Part shown: in pieces, positions 49,602 to 58,162 of the stretch
Layout of the letters: each line of letters begins with the position of its first letter
Numbering within the stretch: the first letter of the stretch is position 1
DNA from: Paenibacillus tyrphae
Lineage (GTDB): Bacteria > Bacillota > Bacilli > Paenibacillales > NBRC-103111
Assembly (NCBI RefSeq): GCF_000722545.1
Contig: NZ_JNVM01000018.1
Span: forward strand, 94,673-158,672
DNA length: 64,000 nucleotides
Reading direction: 5' to 3'
Program-made: the position numbers and the translations under genes
Notes under the pieces: generated by a model
Told to the model about the DNA's origin: nothing
What the model saw: the letters and a program-made list of their open reading frames with translations, nothing else
Database searches by the model: none

Positions 49602-49633
49602 AAAAAAGCCGCCGAAGAGTTTTTTCGGCAGCT
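49602..49633 (-). terminator. Terminator of the beta-helix gene
   Basis: Minus-strand stem GCTGCCGAA / TTCGGCGGC, one mismatch, followed by six T. Confidence 0.8.
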
Positions 49634-49639
49634 TCCAGC

Positions 49640-50842
49640 CTATAACGTTTGCACGACTTTCCAAGTTTTTCCCCAATCCGTCGAAATTTGCAATTGATTG
49701 TTCAGCGAACGAAGCAATATATTTCCCAGTACAATTTTGGAAGCGTAATTGGATCGGCCGATGCCGGTCCCCAGTTTGATTTGAGACACCTCCAGCATGG
49801 TCAAGCTGGTATCCAGGGACGGATAATTTAAGAACGAGGCGCGGTTCATTTCGGTTCCCAGCTCGTAGATGGAAAAAGCGCTGTACTCTCCTTCAATTAC
49901 AATCGGCGGCCCGGAATGCGGCCCGCGGACGGTATTATTTTCGAATGTGAATTGACTGGACTGGGCTCTTTGCTGCTTCAAGATCCCAAGCGCATCCGTG
50001 CCTGAATTGGCAAGAAACGAACAGCCTCTGACCGCCATGTTCGTTTTATCGAAGGCACGGAGTGCCCACACATGTTTATAGCCTTCAAAATCAATTCCAT
50101 CGAAGATGATGTTCGCCGTCCCGCCGATGGCGCCGGTTACCAGGTCTTTGCCTATAATCACGATTCCCAAGTTATCGTCGGGCGCGGTCAACCCGAAGCC
50201 GGCCGATAATTGTCCGCCCCAAAAGTGGAACCCGCCCGAAGCCGGAGAAATATGGACAGCCGCTTTCGTTCCGCCTAACCAGCAGTTATAAAATTGAAGA
50301 TCGTTGCCGCTTTGAAAGCCCGATCTCAGGTTCAAAGCAACGGTATTCCAGTTATACTGCGCCCGCAGATTGAAAAAGACCGAGCCGAAGCAGTTGTTGA
50401 TTAAATCAAAGGCAATGGGAAATCCGTCCGATTGTACGTTGCGCACCTCAAATTGGCGGATGCCGTTTAATTTCACGCCGGCGGTTACCCCCTGCGGCTG
50501 CTTCACAGGCCCAAGAAAATAGATGTCCCGGAGAAAACCTCCCAAACTTTGGTTATTCATATTGGCTCCGGGTCCTATTAAAATGCAGTCATAATCCGTG
50601 CTTAACGTTTTAATGACGGTATTGGTCCCTCCGGCTCCATAGATCATGACGTTGCTTCCCTTCGCGATCAACGGCCCCGAAGTCTGATAAGTTCCCGGAG
50701 GAACGTAGCAGGGAAGCTTTTTCTGAATGGCTGCCGCAAACGCCGCATTGAGCGCGTTGGTCGAATCGTATTTCGCATTTTCTTCTATCGGAGTTGCACC
50801 ATAATCTCTCGCATTCACGATCATTGTCGTTAAATCGCCCAC
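49640..50842 (-). CDS. Right-handed beta-helix protein (pectate-lyase-3 type)
   Basis: 400 residues from a GTG start with GGAG at 6 nt. Starts MIVNARDYGATPIEENAKYD, with DSTNALNAAFAAAIQ and KLPCYVPPGTYQTSGPL, the PF12708 N-terminal pattern; the rest is a repeat-rich parallel beta helix. No signal peptide, so export, if any, is not by the Sec route seen here. Such folds act as polysaccharide lyases, hydrolases or phage-like tailspikes. Located between the two large hydrolase-like genes. Function unproven. Confidence 0.75.
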   Translation of the reverse strand: MGDLTTMIVNARDYGATPIEENAKYDSTNALNAAFAAAIQKKLPCYVPPGTYQTSGPLIAKGSNVMIYGAGGTNTVIKTLSTDYDCILIGPGANMNNQSLGGFLRDIYFLGPVKQPQGVTAGVKLNGIRQFEVRNVQSDGFPIAFDLINNCFGSVFFNLRAQYNWNTVALNLRSGFQSGNDLQFYNCWLGGTKAAVHISPASGGFHFWGGQLSAGFGLTAPDDNLGIVIIGKDLVTGAIGGTANIIFDGIDFEGYKHVWALRAFDKTNMAVRGCSFLANSGTDALGILKQQRAQSSQFTFENNTVRGPHSGPPIVIEGEYSAFSIYELGTEMNRASFLNYPSLDTSLTMLEVSQIKLGTGIGRSNYASKIVLGNILLRSLNNQLQISTDWGKTWKVVQTL

Positions 50843-51007
50843 CGTATGCTCCGCTCCTTTTTTTCTGCTATTTCATTCCCATTCATTTTATTCTCGCACT
50901 GGTCTTTTGGCTTGGACGATGCACTAGACTAGGCCGTCAACTCCAACGACAAAAAGGAGCTAATCCAAAGTCTTTGCAGACCTTGAGGAACAGCCCCTGA
51001 TGGGTGA

Positions 51008-54000
51008 TTACTTATAAACATTGAACTCATGAATCGACCAGAAAACGCCGGCTTGCCCGGTTTGAACGATTCTCACATATCTCGCGGTTTGCGGCGGGAA
51101 GCGAACCGTTGTCACAATGCTGCCTGCACCGGAGGCTATAGGCGCACCCCACTGCTCTCCGTCATTGGACACGTACACCTGGTAGCCTCTAGGGAAGTCA
51201 AGCACGGAGCTCCCCGCATCCATCACGATTTTGGAAAATGTTTTCCGGGCCCCCATATCCACTTGAAAACGTTCGCCGCCTGCCTGACGCGCTCCCGTAT
51301 CCCATCGGGTGAACATCTTATTGTCGATCGCAAATTGATGATTCGTGCCGGTTCCCGAGCTTTTCCAGCCATCCCTATCCAGCGAATCGCAAAATACGTA
51401 AAGATCATCAACGCTCCACGGACTTCCGCCCGTATTGACGATTTTGATATACCTGGCCTTTTGTTGAGGCATCGTTATGGTCGTGATCGGGCCTCCTGTG
51501 CCCGATTGAACAGGATTCCCCCAAGCAGCGCCATCCGTTGAGACGTACAAGCTGTAATTTTGCGGGTGAGCATTCGGCCTACGGGAAGCGTCCAGCACGA
51601 TTCGGTCAAACTTTTGCAGCTCTCCCATGTCTGCCACAATCGTTTGCGTTCCGGCGAATTCCAAGCTGTCGCTTTGCTCATGCAAGGCGGCCAACGATCT
51701 TCGTCCGGCATTTACCCCCGAGATGGTCCAGCCCGTTCGGTCCAACGAACTGCTGTACACATTCAATTCGTGCACGGACCAGAACGTGGGAGCTCTGCCG
51801 GTTTGGACGACTTTTAGATATCTGGCTGTCTGCGGAAAAGGAAGCTCCATTGCTGTTATAACGCTTCCCTCCCCTTGGGATACGGGCTTCCCCCAATTGC
51901 TGCCATCGCTCGAAACATACATTTCGTATTGGCGCGGGTAATCATGAGGCGAGGCTTCGGTGTCCAGCACCACTTTATCGAATGTCCGCTTCGACTGCAT
52001 ATCGATAGTGAAGTATTGTCCCTCTTCCTGAGGTGCTCCCGTATCAAACCGCGTCGCGGGCGAGCCGTCCAGCATCTCCTGTCCGCCTGGTTTTCCTGTC
52101 GAAGTCGTAACCGTCCAGCCGCTTCGGTCCAAAGCCACCGAAGACGAAGGAATGATTTCCATAGGCTGAGTGCGCCCGCCGGCCCCGTTCGTTCCGACAG
52201 CTTGAACGGCATAATAATACACGGTATCGTTTTTCACCGTGATATCCTTGAAGGAATTGGCAACCAGCCGGGATGCGACGGCTTCGTAAGGTCCTTCCGG
52301 GGCTGTCGAACGAAGCACGTTGTAAGAAACGGCCCCTTCCGACTCCAGCCAAGTTAGCTCAACGTTTTTATAGCCGACCGATTGGTTTAAAATCACGAAT
52401 GCCTCAGGAAGCGAGGTTCCTTTTTCCTCCAATATATATTGCACCGATTCGCCGGGACCTAAATTGACCGATAAGCTTATGGCGGGGTTCGCAGCTAAGC
52501 CCGTGACATAAGTTCTGGCGGCTTCATATGTATCTCCTACACCGATGCGGTCACCCTCGTATACGGCTTGCTTAGGCATCACAATTCGGGCGCTGACGGT
52601 CTGCGGCGACGATTCAAAGTTTACAAAATTAACCAATATTTTGTTTGATGCTGCGCCGCTTCCGGGGAGCGGCTTTAACGTCGACGTATCCACTGCCCGG
52701 ACATACACCTTTTTTCCTTTGAGCGATTCGCGGTTGTTGAGCGTATATGACAGCGGCTTTCCATGCGTAGCGTAGGCGAGCGCGATTCTCCGCATCGTTT
52801 TCACACGGGAATCCTGCCCCTCGTCATGGTAAAAAATTTCCGTCTTCGCCGGGTTATGCGTCTTCATGCTCGAAAAGTCCGTTTTGAACAAGGAGTAATC
52901 CTGAAAAAACGCCGCATGCTGCGTGAAATAGTCGGCGAAACCAACGTGGGCTCTCGCATTGCGGTCAAACACGGCTGCTTTGCTGGCCGCTCCTTCTCCG
53001 ACCACAGGGTCGGTCAAATCATCCTTCGTGCCAAATTCGGTAGCGAACATCGGCTTCGCAAGACCGCTGGCTCCGACACCCACCGATTTTATATTTTCTA
53101 CGAGACTGCCGCCCGTGTTATTGGCATAGGAAGTCCCGTAGGCATGCCCGTTCGTGAAGTCCGTCAAGTCTTCGACGGCTTTTCTTTGCTTCGGGTCCCG
53201 CTCCCATCCGGCGGGAATGCCGCGTTTATCGTCGTAGGCCCATCCGGGAGAGACGATTTTCAGATGCGGGGCGAGCGCAGCGCGATGATTCTTCAACCAC
53301 CGGGCAATTGCGATATCGACATCTCTGGAGCGGTTGAACAACCCCGGCTCGTTGTCGACCTCGTAAAACTGGATTTTCGAGCCGTAGCTTTTGAGGTAGT
53401 CGGAAAGGACGTTTTGTGCCTCCAACGGAAGACTGCCGTCCGGATTGAGCGTAATATTGCCAGTATAAAGATGCAGCGCAATCGCGCCGGTATTCAACTG
53501 GCGGAGCTTGTCCAAGTAATTGGACATGGCCGAACAGGAATTGCCGACGTTCGAGGCGCATACCGTTCGAACGTAGTTGCCGCTATAAGCGATTCCCAGC
53601 CATTTGAGAATATAAGGCAGGTGATTGACCGCGCCCTGATCGTAATAAGCCTGATTATTTTTCACATTCGTACCGAGATGAACGTATGAGCCGTGAATTG
53701 GCTCCGCAGCCGGCGCTTCCAGCGCTTCCAGCTTCATGTAATCCCATACCCACCACAAATAAGGATCTTCGTTGGCCGTGCAGTACAGACACCGGCTGGC
53801 CTCCAAGGTAATCGTATTTTGCCCGGGCTGAAGCATCTCCTTGGGGATATACAATTCATAGACTTTACTGTAGGAGACGGCGCTTGTCGTCCCTCCTACC
53901 CCTGCAATTTGAATCATTCCGGCAAACATTTGGTTGGAGTAAACAGCCAGCTGCGGAACATATTTATGGGCATCCAAAATTTTAAAGGAAAATTTAACGC

Positions 54001-54298
54001 CGTTGGGAGGAATTTGGGCCAGTGGATAGGCCAGCGTCATGACGGGGTTTTGGCTACGGTTCAAGCCTTTCGGTATGGTGCTCCAATCCGTTCTGCTCCG
54101 CCAGTCTTCCGGAACCGGAACTTCCTTGGCGCTGCCTGCTGGATAACCGGCAAATTCGGCGCTGGATTGATCCGCCTTTCCAATCATCCATAAGACCGAG
54201 TCGGCCGCACGGGCGATACCGCTTACATGGGGCCCGAGGTACAAGAGAAACAGTGCAAGAAACAACAGGATCGGGAATTTAATACGGTAAAAGTCCAC
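51008..54298 (-). CDS. Secreted multidomain glycoside-hydrolase-like protein with FN3 and three F5/8C domains
   Basis: 1096 residues from a GTG start. Signal peptide (ILLFLALFLLYLGPHVSGIA), then a 620-residue catalytic region paralogous to 47157-49019, with probable catalytic E317 (FYEVDNEPGLF) and E421 (MFATEFGT). A fibronectin III domain (about 628-710) is followed by three discoidin-type F5/8C domains (about 715-840, 840-960, 960-1096), each starting LDR(S/T/D)GW and rich in WS(V/I)(H/D)(E/D)L. The added binding modules should anchor it to a polysaccharide or cell surface. Substrate unknown. Confidence 0.82.
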   Translation of the reverse strand: MDFYRIKFPILLFLALFLLYLGPHVSGIARAADSVLWMIGKADQSSAEFAGYPAGSAKEVPVPEDWRSRTDWSTIPKGLNRSQNPVMTLAYPLAQIPPNGVKFSFKILDAHKYVPQLAVYSNQMFAGMIQIAGVGGTTSAVSYSKVYELYIPKEMLQPGQNTITLEASRCLYCTANEDPYLWWVWDYMKLEALEAPAAEPIHGSYVHLGTNVKNNQAYYDQGAVNHLPYILKWLGIAYSGNYVRTVCASNVGNSCSAMSNYLDKLRQLNTGAIALHLYTGNITLNPDGSLPLEAQNVLSDYLKSYGSKIQFYEVDNEPGLFNRSRDVDIAIARWLKNHRAALAPHLKIVSPGWAYDDKRGIPAGWERDPKQRKAVEDLTDFTNGHAYGTSYANNTGGSLVENIKSVGVGASGLAKPMFATEFGTKDDLTDPVVGEGAASKAAVFDRNARAHVGFADYFTQHAAFFQDYSLFKTDFSSMKTHNPAKTEIFYHDEGQDSRVKTMRRIALAYATHGKPLSYTLNNRESLKGKKVYVRAVDTSTLKPLPGSGAASNKILVNFVNFESSPQTVSARIVMPKQAVYEGDRIGVGDTYEAARTYVTGLAANPAISLSVNLGPGESVQYILEEKGTSLPEAFVILNQSVGYKNVELTWLESEGAVSYNVLRSTAPEGPYEAVASRLVANSFKDITVKNDTVYYYAVQAVGTNGAGGRTQPMEIIPSSSVALDRSGWTVTTSTGKPGGQEMLDGSPATRFDTGAPQEEGQYFTIDMQSKRTFDKVVLDTEASPHDYPRQYEMYVSSDGSNWGKPVSQGEGSVITAMELPFPQTARYLKVVQTGRAPTFWSVHELNVYSSSLDRTGWTISGVNAGRRSLAALHEQSDSLEFAGTQTIVADMGELQKFDRIVLDASRRPNAHPQNYSLYVSTDGAAWGNPVQSGTGGPITTITMPQQKARYIKIVNTGGSPWSVDDLYVFCDSLDRDGWKSSGTGTNHQFAIDNKMFTRWDTGARQAGGERFQVDMGARKTFSKIVMDAGSSVLDFPRGYQVYVSNDGEQWGAPIASGAGSIVTTVRFPPQTARYVRIVQTGQAGVFWSIHEFNVYK

Positions 54299-54476
54299 CC
54301 CAAATTACCTCATTCCGATGTCATATTTTGTCGGTTTTTGCCTCCAATGGTTTCCATTTTACCATGTGGTTGGCAGTTGACAACATCCGACAAAATGCAT
54401 AGGAACAAGCTGCAAACTCATGACTTTTCGCCTATCCGTTCGGTTACACAATGCGGCTTGCAGCATATAAACGTCG

Positions 54477-54506
54477 AAAAAAAATCCCCGGATTCTCCAA
54501 ATCCGG
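54477..54506 (-). terminator. Terminator of the acetyltransferase gene
   Basis: Minus-strand stem CCGGATT / AATCCGG followed by eight T after a short GGGGA. Confidence 0.8.
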
Positions 54507-54523
54507 AAAATCCGAGGAAGGGA

Positions 54524-55084
54524 TTACAAATGCCAATCGACATCGGTTTTAACGACTTTCGCCGGTACGCCGGCTACGACCGAACGCGGAGGCACATCAT
54601 GAGCCACGACGGAACCAGCAGCTATAATCGCGCCGTCGCCGATCGTAACGCCTTTCAAGATCGTGGCTTTGCAGCCGATCCATACATGATCGCCGATGAT
54701 GACCGGCTTCGTATTCGGCCGCCCGTCCATAATCGTATGGTAATCCGTGTCCATGATCGAAACGTCCCAGGAGATAGCGCAATGACTGCCGACACGGATA
54801 TGTTGTTTGCACATGAATTCGGTTCTCCGGTTGATAAACGTTTTGTCGCCGATTTCAACCGTCGCTCCGGGAGCGTCCAGGTAAAAGCCGACCCCCGCAT
54901 GCAGCAGCACATGATCGCCTATGACGAGATTCGTATTTTTTAATTCCGAGCGGTGCACCTTTCCGCATACCCTAAACATTTTCCCGCATTTTTGCACATG
55001 TCTGCGAAACAATAACCCTAGAAAAAGTCTGTAGGCATATCGTACATACTCGTAAAATGCCCGTTTTTCCTTGACATTCCCCAT
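54524..55084 (-). CDS. Hexapeptide-repeat acetyltransferase (WcaF/LacA-like)
   Basis: 186 residues from ATG 55084, GGGGA at 9 nt; the longer ORF start at 55123 abuts the operator and lacks support. Left-handed beta-helix repeats: LVIGDHVLLHAGVGFYLD, VEIGDKTFINRRTEFMCKQH, IRVGSHCAISWDVSIMDTD and VIIGDHVWIGCKATILKGVT, then IGDGAIIAAGSVVAHDVPP. H in DTDYHTI is the likely catalytic base. Uses acetyl-CoA to acetylate a sugar. Together with the SGNH hydrolase it could set EPS acetylation. Monocistronic. Confidence 0.88.
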   Translation of the reverse strand: MGNVKEKRAFYEYVRYAYRLFLGLLFRRHVQKCGKMFRVCGKVHRSELKNTNLVIGDHVLLHAGVGFYLDAPGATVEIGDKTFINRRTEFMCKQHIRVGSHCAISWDVSIMDTDYHTIMDGRPNTKPVIIGDHVWIGCKATILKGVTIGDGAIIAAGSVVAHDVPPRSVVAGVPAKVVKTDVDWHL

Positions 55085-55126
55085 CGAATCAGTTCCCCGT
55101 ATTATAAAATTTGTTTGCTGCATAAT

Positions 55127-55141
55127 GATACTTTTTGTATA
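55127..55141. promoter_or_regulatory. Operator-like site upstream of the acetyltransferase gene
   Basis: GATACTTTTTGTATA, one mismatch from the 15-bp palindrome, about 43 bp upstream of the chosen start, inside an AT-rich region with several TATAAT-like elements. Confidence 0.5.
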
Positions 55142-55197
55142 TTATATTATATTTTTGTTCCAAATTGTAGAGTGAATTTCACCACATCTTGCCAGCG

Positions 55198-55233
55198 CAA
55201 AAAAAGGACCTGCTACGTTCGTAGCGGTCCTTT
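55198..55233 (-). terminator. Terminator of the DUF1501 gene
   Basis: Minus-strand stem AAAGGACC-g-CTACG / CGTAG-ca-GGTCCTTT with a T run, 24 bp past the stop codon. Confidence 0.85.
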
Positions 55234-55256
55234 GTTCCCGTTATATGCCATGAAAG

Positions 55257-56498
55257 TTACACAAACCCGAGCCGTTCGTACGTTTTCCCAAGCACGCCCG
55301 CCGCATCGCCTTTGAGCCATTGATCGATGACGGTGTAGTACACGGAGCGGAAATCGACCTGATATTTCAGATCGCCGTTATCGAGGTTCGTCAAGCTCGG
55401 CATCACGCCGTACAGCCCTCCCTTGATTTTGCCGCCGAGCACAAAGACGGGAGCCGCGGTTCCGTGGTCTGTGCCTCCGTTGCCGTTCTCTTTCACCCGC
55501 CGGCCGAATTCCGAAAAAGCCATCGTCGCGACGCGATTCTCAAGACCTTGCGCTTCCAGGTCCTCGTAGAAGGCGCCGAGCGCTTCGTCCAGCTGCTTCA
55601 GCAGCCGCGCATGCAGCTCTTTCTCCTCGACGTGATCGTCGAAGCCGCCGAGTTGCAAATAAAAGACGCGCGTGCCAGACTTGCCTGCGAGCATTTTGAC
55701 GACTAACTGAAGGTCTCTGGCAATGGCCGACTTCGGATACTCCACCTTCGCCTGGTATCCGCCCCCAAGCTGGTGCACCGCATCGACGCTGTCATAAGCG
55801 TCCCGGCCGCGCTCGCAGGTTACGCGGATGACGGTACCTTGCCGCTTCGGATCGTACATATCGAGGAACGCCTTGGCGAGCCGATTTTGCTCGGTTTTCG
55901 GCATTTTCGGGTCCAAGAAGGAGTACGTCTCAAGCGACTGGATGACCGGCACATTGACCCTTTCCGCTTGAAACGCCAGCCCGCCCGCGCCGCTGCCGAT
56001 CTGCAGCGCCTTCAGCGGATTGCCGTTCCGGCTTAGTGACGTTGCCGCATACCGGCCGAGCCAGCCGGTGCGTCCCATCTTCTCCGGCTCCGCCGTCTGC
56101 CATATTTCCATCGAGCGAAAATGGGAATGATCCGGCTTCGGGTAGCCGACGCCCTGAACGATCGCGAGCTTGCCTCTTTGGTACAAAGCGTGCAGCCGGG
56201 TCAGACTCGGATGCAGCCCGACCTGGTTGTCGATAGTCAGCACCTCGCCCTGGGTCAATCCCAGCGTCGGCCGCGCGTCGAAATAGCCGCCCATTCCATA
56301 GGGGATAAGCGTATTGAGCCCGTCGTTGCCGCCCGACAGCTGAATGACGACGAGCGCGGACGAATCGGAGCCGCCGTGATCCGCCTCTTGCGACCGGAGC
56401 AGCGAGCCGTTCTCGGCGAAAATCATCGGTCCCCCGAGTCCGAGCGTCGCCAGCAGGGCCGTGCCCTTGATTAGAAAGTCTCTTCTCGTCAGCTTCAT
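55257..56498 (-). CDS. DUF1501 family protein with Tat-type signal
   Basis: 413 residues from ATG 56498 with GGAGG at 10 nt. Twin-arginine motif TRRDFLIKG (R5-R6) and a hydrophobic stretch. Conserved blocks: VVIQLSGGNDGLNTLIPYG, VGLHPSLTRLHALYQRGKLA, HFRSMEIWQTA and FSEFGRRVKENGNGGTDHGT, typical of PF07394, an alkaline-phosphatase/sulfatase-like fold. Pairs with the DUF1800 protein encoded 14 bp upstream, a widespread two-gene unit of unknown biochemical role. Confidence 0.92.
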   Translation of the reverse strand: MKLTRRDFLIKGTALLATLGLGGPMIFAENGSLLRSQEADHGGSDSSALVVIQLSGGNDGLNTLIPYGMGGYFDARPTLGLTQGEVLTIDNQVGLHPSLTRLHALYQRGKLAIVQGVGYPKPDHSHFRSMEIWQTAEPEKMGRTGWLGRYAATSLSRNGNPLKALQIGSGAGGLAFQAERVNVPVIQSLETYSFLDPKMPKTEQNRLAKAFLDMYDPKRQGTVIRVTCERGRDAYDSVDAVHQLGGGYQAKVEYPKSAIARDLQLVVKMLAGKSGTRVFYLQLGGFDDHVEEKELHARLLKQLDEALGAFYEDLEAQGLENRVATMAFSEFGRRVKENGNGGTDHGTAAPVFVLGGKIKGGLYGVMPSLTNLDNGDLKYQVDFRSVYYTVIDQWLKGDAAGVLGKTYERLGFV

Positions 56499-56512
56499 CG
56501 GCGTCACCCCTC

Positions 56513-57829
56513 CTATTTCATCTGCGCTTCCGGACTGATCAGCACAAGCTGGAGCAGGCCGCGCATCCCGTTCGTCTTCTGGACGGCATGGATGAACGTT
56601 TCATCCGCATAATTCGCCAGCACCGCAGACGTCTGCTCTCCCAGCTCCCGGACCCCGACGTTCAGGCCGAACTGCTTCACCCACTGCTGCGGGGACGCGG
56701 AAGCCTCCAGCATGTAATCCTTCGCGCTAAAGTGGCCTTGGTTCAGCCGCTTGACGGCCGATTCCGCAAACTGGCAGCGCGCCAGCAGGTTGGCGGTCGT
56801 CAGCCAGGCCGTCCCGCCGCGCCAGCCGGCGACATTGGGCGGAAGGTAAAGCTCCTGCCCTATCTTGCGCAGCGCCTGCGCGTAGCCTCTGGCGACCGGC
56901 AGCTCCAGCGCTTTGGCGATGCCGGCAACGTATTCTACCGGCGACTTGACCAGACTCCCCCGCAGCTCCGGCGCGTAGAAGGCATCGGAGAGAAACAGCG
57001 ACCGCAGCGTATCGCCGATGTGGAAGCTTTTCGCGAACACCGCCGCCACCCCGTTCACCCACTCGTCCGACGGCTCGGCCGCCGCGAACCAAGTGAGCAG
57101 CTTTCGCGCTACCCAACGCGGGAGCGCTTGCTGCTCGAACAGCACCTCAACGAAGCCGTCCGCATCGAGAGGGCCGGTATATCCGAGCACCGTCTTGATG
57201 CCGTCGTCATGCTGCTTGGCGTTGAAGTTGACTTGGTCCGTCTTTTTATCGTAGCTCCATCCGGTTAGCGCCCGCGCCGCTTCCTTCACGTCCTCTTCCG
57301 TATAGTTTCCGATCCCGAGCGTGAACAGCTCCATCGCCTCTCTGGCGTAGTTTTCGTTCGGCTTGCCCTTGCGGCTGTTATTCGTATCCAAATACACCAT
57401 CATCGCCGGATCTTTGCCAATCTCCCGCACCAGATCGCGAAAGCTTCCAAGCGCGTGACTGCGCAGCAGCCCGTTCTGCCGCACAATTAACGGCATCTCT
57501 CGGACCTTCTGGTACGAGGTGGTAAAATGGCCGTGCCAGAACAGCGTCATTTTTTCGATTAAAGGAGCTTGCGTGTAGATCATCCGGTACAGCCAATAGG
57601 TCTGCTGATCGGCGATCTGCTCTTGGTCCAGCGCTTTGCCGTCGGCGGTGATCCGCTCGATCGGCTCCGGCGAGAACGTCCGGCCTGTCAGCGATTCTCC
57701 GGCGACGAGCCGCCGCACGGTCTCATCCTTCCCGAGCTGGACCGCCGCATTCACTTCCTGCCTCCCGGGAAAAAACGTCGCCCGGCTGAGCAAATGCGCC
57801 GCTTCCTTTTCCGTCCATTGTGCACTCAT
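56513..57829 (-). CDS. DUF1800 family protein
   Basis: 438 residues, taking ATG 57829; a GTG three codons earlier is also possible. Conserved blocks HLLSRATFFPG, TLFWHGHFTTS, YLDTNNSRKGKPNENYAREA, MELFTLGIGNYTE and WLTTANLLARCQFA are those of PF08811. No signal peptide seen. Co-transcribed with the DUF1501 gene downstream. Partners in other bacteria are exported, cell-surface-associated proteins; the function is unknown. Confidence 0.9.
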   Translation of the reverse strand: MSAQWTEKEAAHLLSRATFFPGRQEVNAAVQLGKDETVRRLVAGESLTGRTFSPEPIERITADGKALDQEQIADQQTYWLYRMIYTQAPLIEKMTLFWHGHFTTSYQKVREMPLIVRQNGLLRSHALGSFRDLVREIGKDPAMMVYLDTNNSRKGKPNENYAREAMELFTLGIGNYTEEDVKEAARALTGWSYDKKTDQVNFNAKQHDDGIKTVLGYTGPLDADGFVEVLFEQQALPRWVARKLLTWFAAAEPSDEWVNGVAAVFAKSFHIGDTLRSLFLSDAFYAPELRGSLVKSPVEYVAGIAKALELPVARGYAQALRKIGQELYLPPNVAGWRGGTAWLTTANLLARCQFAESAVKRLNQGHFSAKDYMLEASASPQQWVKQFGLNVGVRELGEQTSAVLANYADETFIHAVQKTNGMRGLLQLVLISPEAQMK

Positions 57830-57918
57830 CCGCAGCACCGCCCTGCATGTCTTTATTCCTAATAATTGTTATTATATAGGACAAATGTTACAAAAGTATT
57901 TGCCTGATCATTCCAAAT

Positions 57919-58031
57919 AAGAAAAACTTCTATCGAAGTCTATTCATGGATGAGCGACCGCGGTTTAGCGGAAGTTTTTCTTGTGATATAGAATTTGTTC
58001 AGCTTCGCTGAAAATTTATAAATTCTATATC
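57919..58031. repeat. Nested inverted repeats in the DUF1800 / AraC intergenic region
   Basis: Outer pair AAGAAAAACTTC (57919-57930) and GAAGTTTTTCTT (57971-57982), 40 bp apart. Next to it a hairpin GATATAGAATTT (57985-57996) with AAATTCTATATC (58020-58031), containing an inner TTCAG-CTTCG-CTGAA. No coding capacity. It looks like a REP-type or MITE-like remnant, or a structured leader of the DUF1800 gene. Confidence 0.5.
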
Positions 58032-58049
58032 GTTCAAAAAAAGCGCAAA

Positions 58050-58075
58050 CAAAAAAACGCTTCAAATCGAAGCGT
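58050..58075 (-). terminator. Minus-strand hairpin terminator with no gene upstream
   Basis: ACGCTTC-gattt-GAAGCGT followed by seven T on the minus strand. The gene on its upstream side runs the other way (AraC regulator), so it can only stop antisense or leader transcription toward the DUF1800 gene. Confidence 0.6.
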
Positions 58076-58162
58076 CCGTTCGGTACAATATAATGAAGTT
58101 TCGAATCCGCTTCGAATTCAAAGCCACTCGTCGGATTCGGCCGCAGCCAAGAGGTGATTCGC

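Noticed and set aside
57880..57900. GTTACAAAAGTATTT as another operator copy
   Set aside because: Half-site spacing is 4 rather than 5 and the right half is GTATT; not counted.
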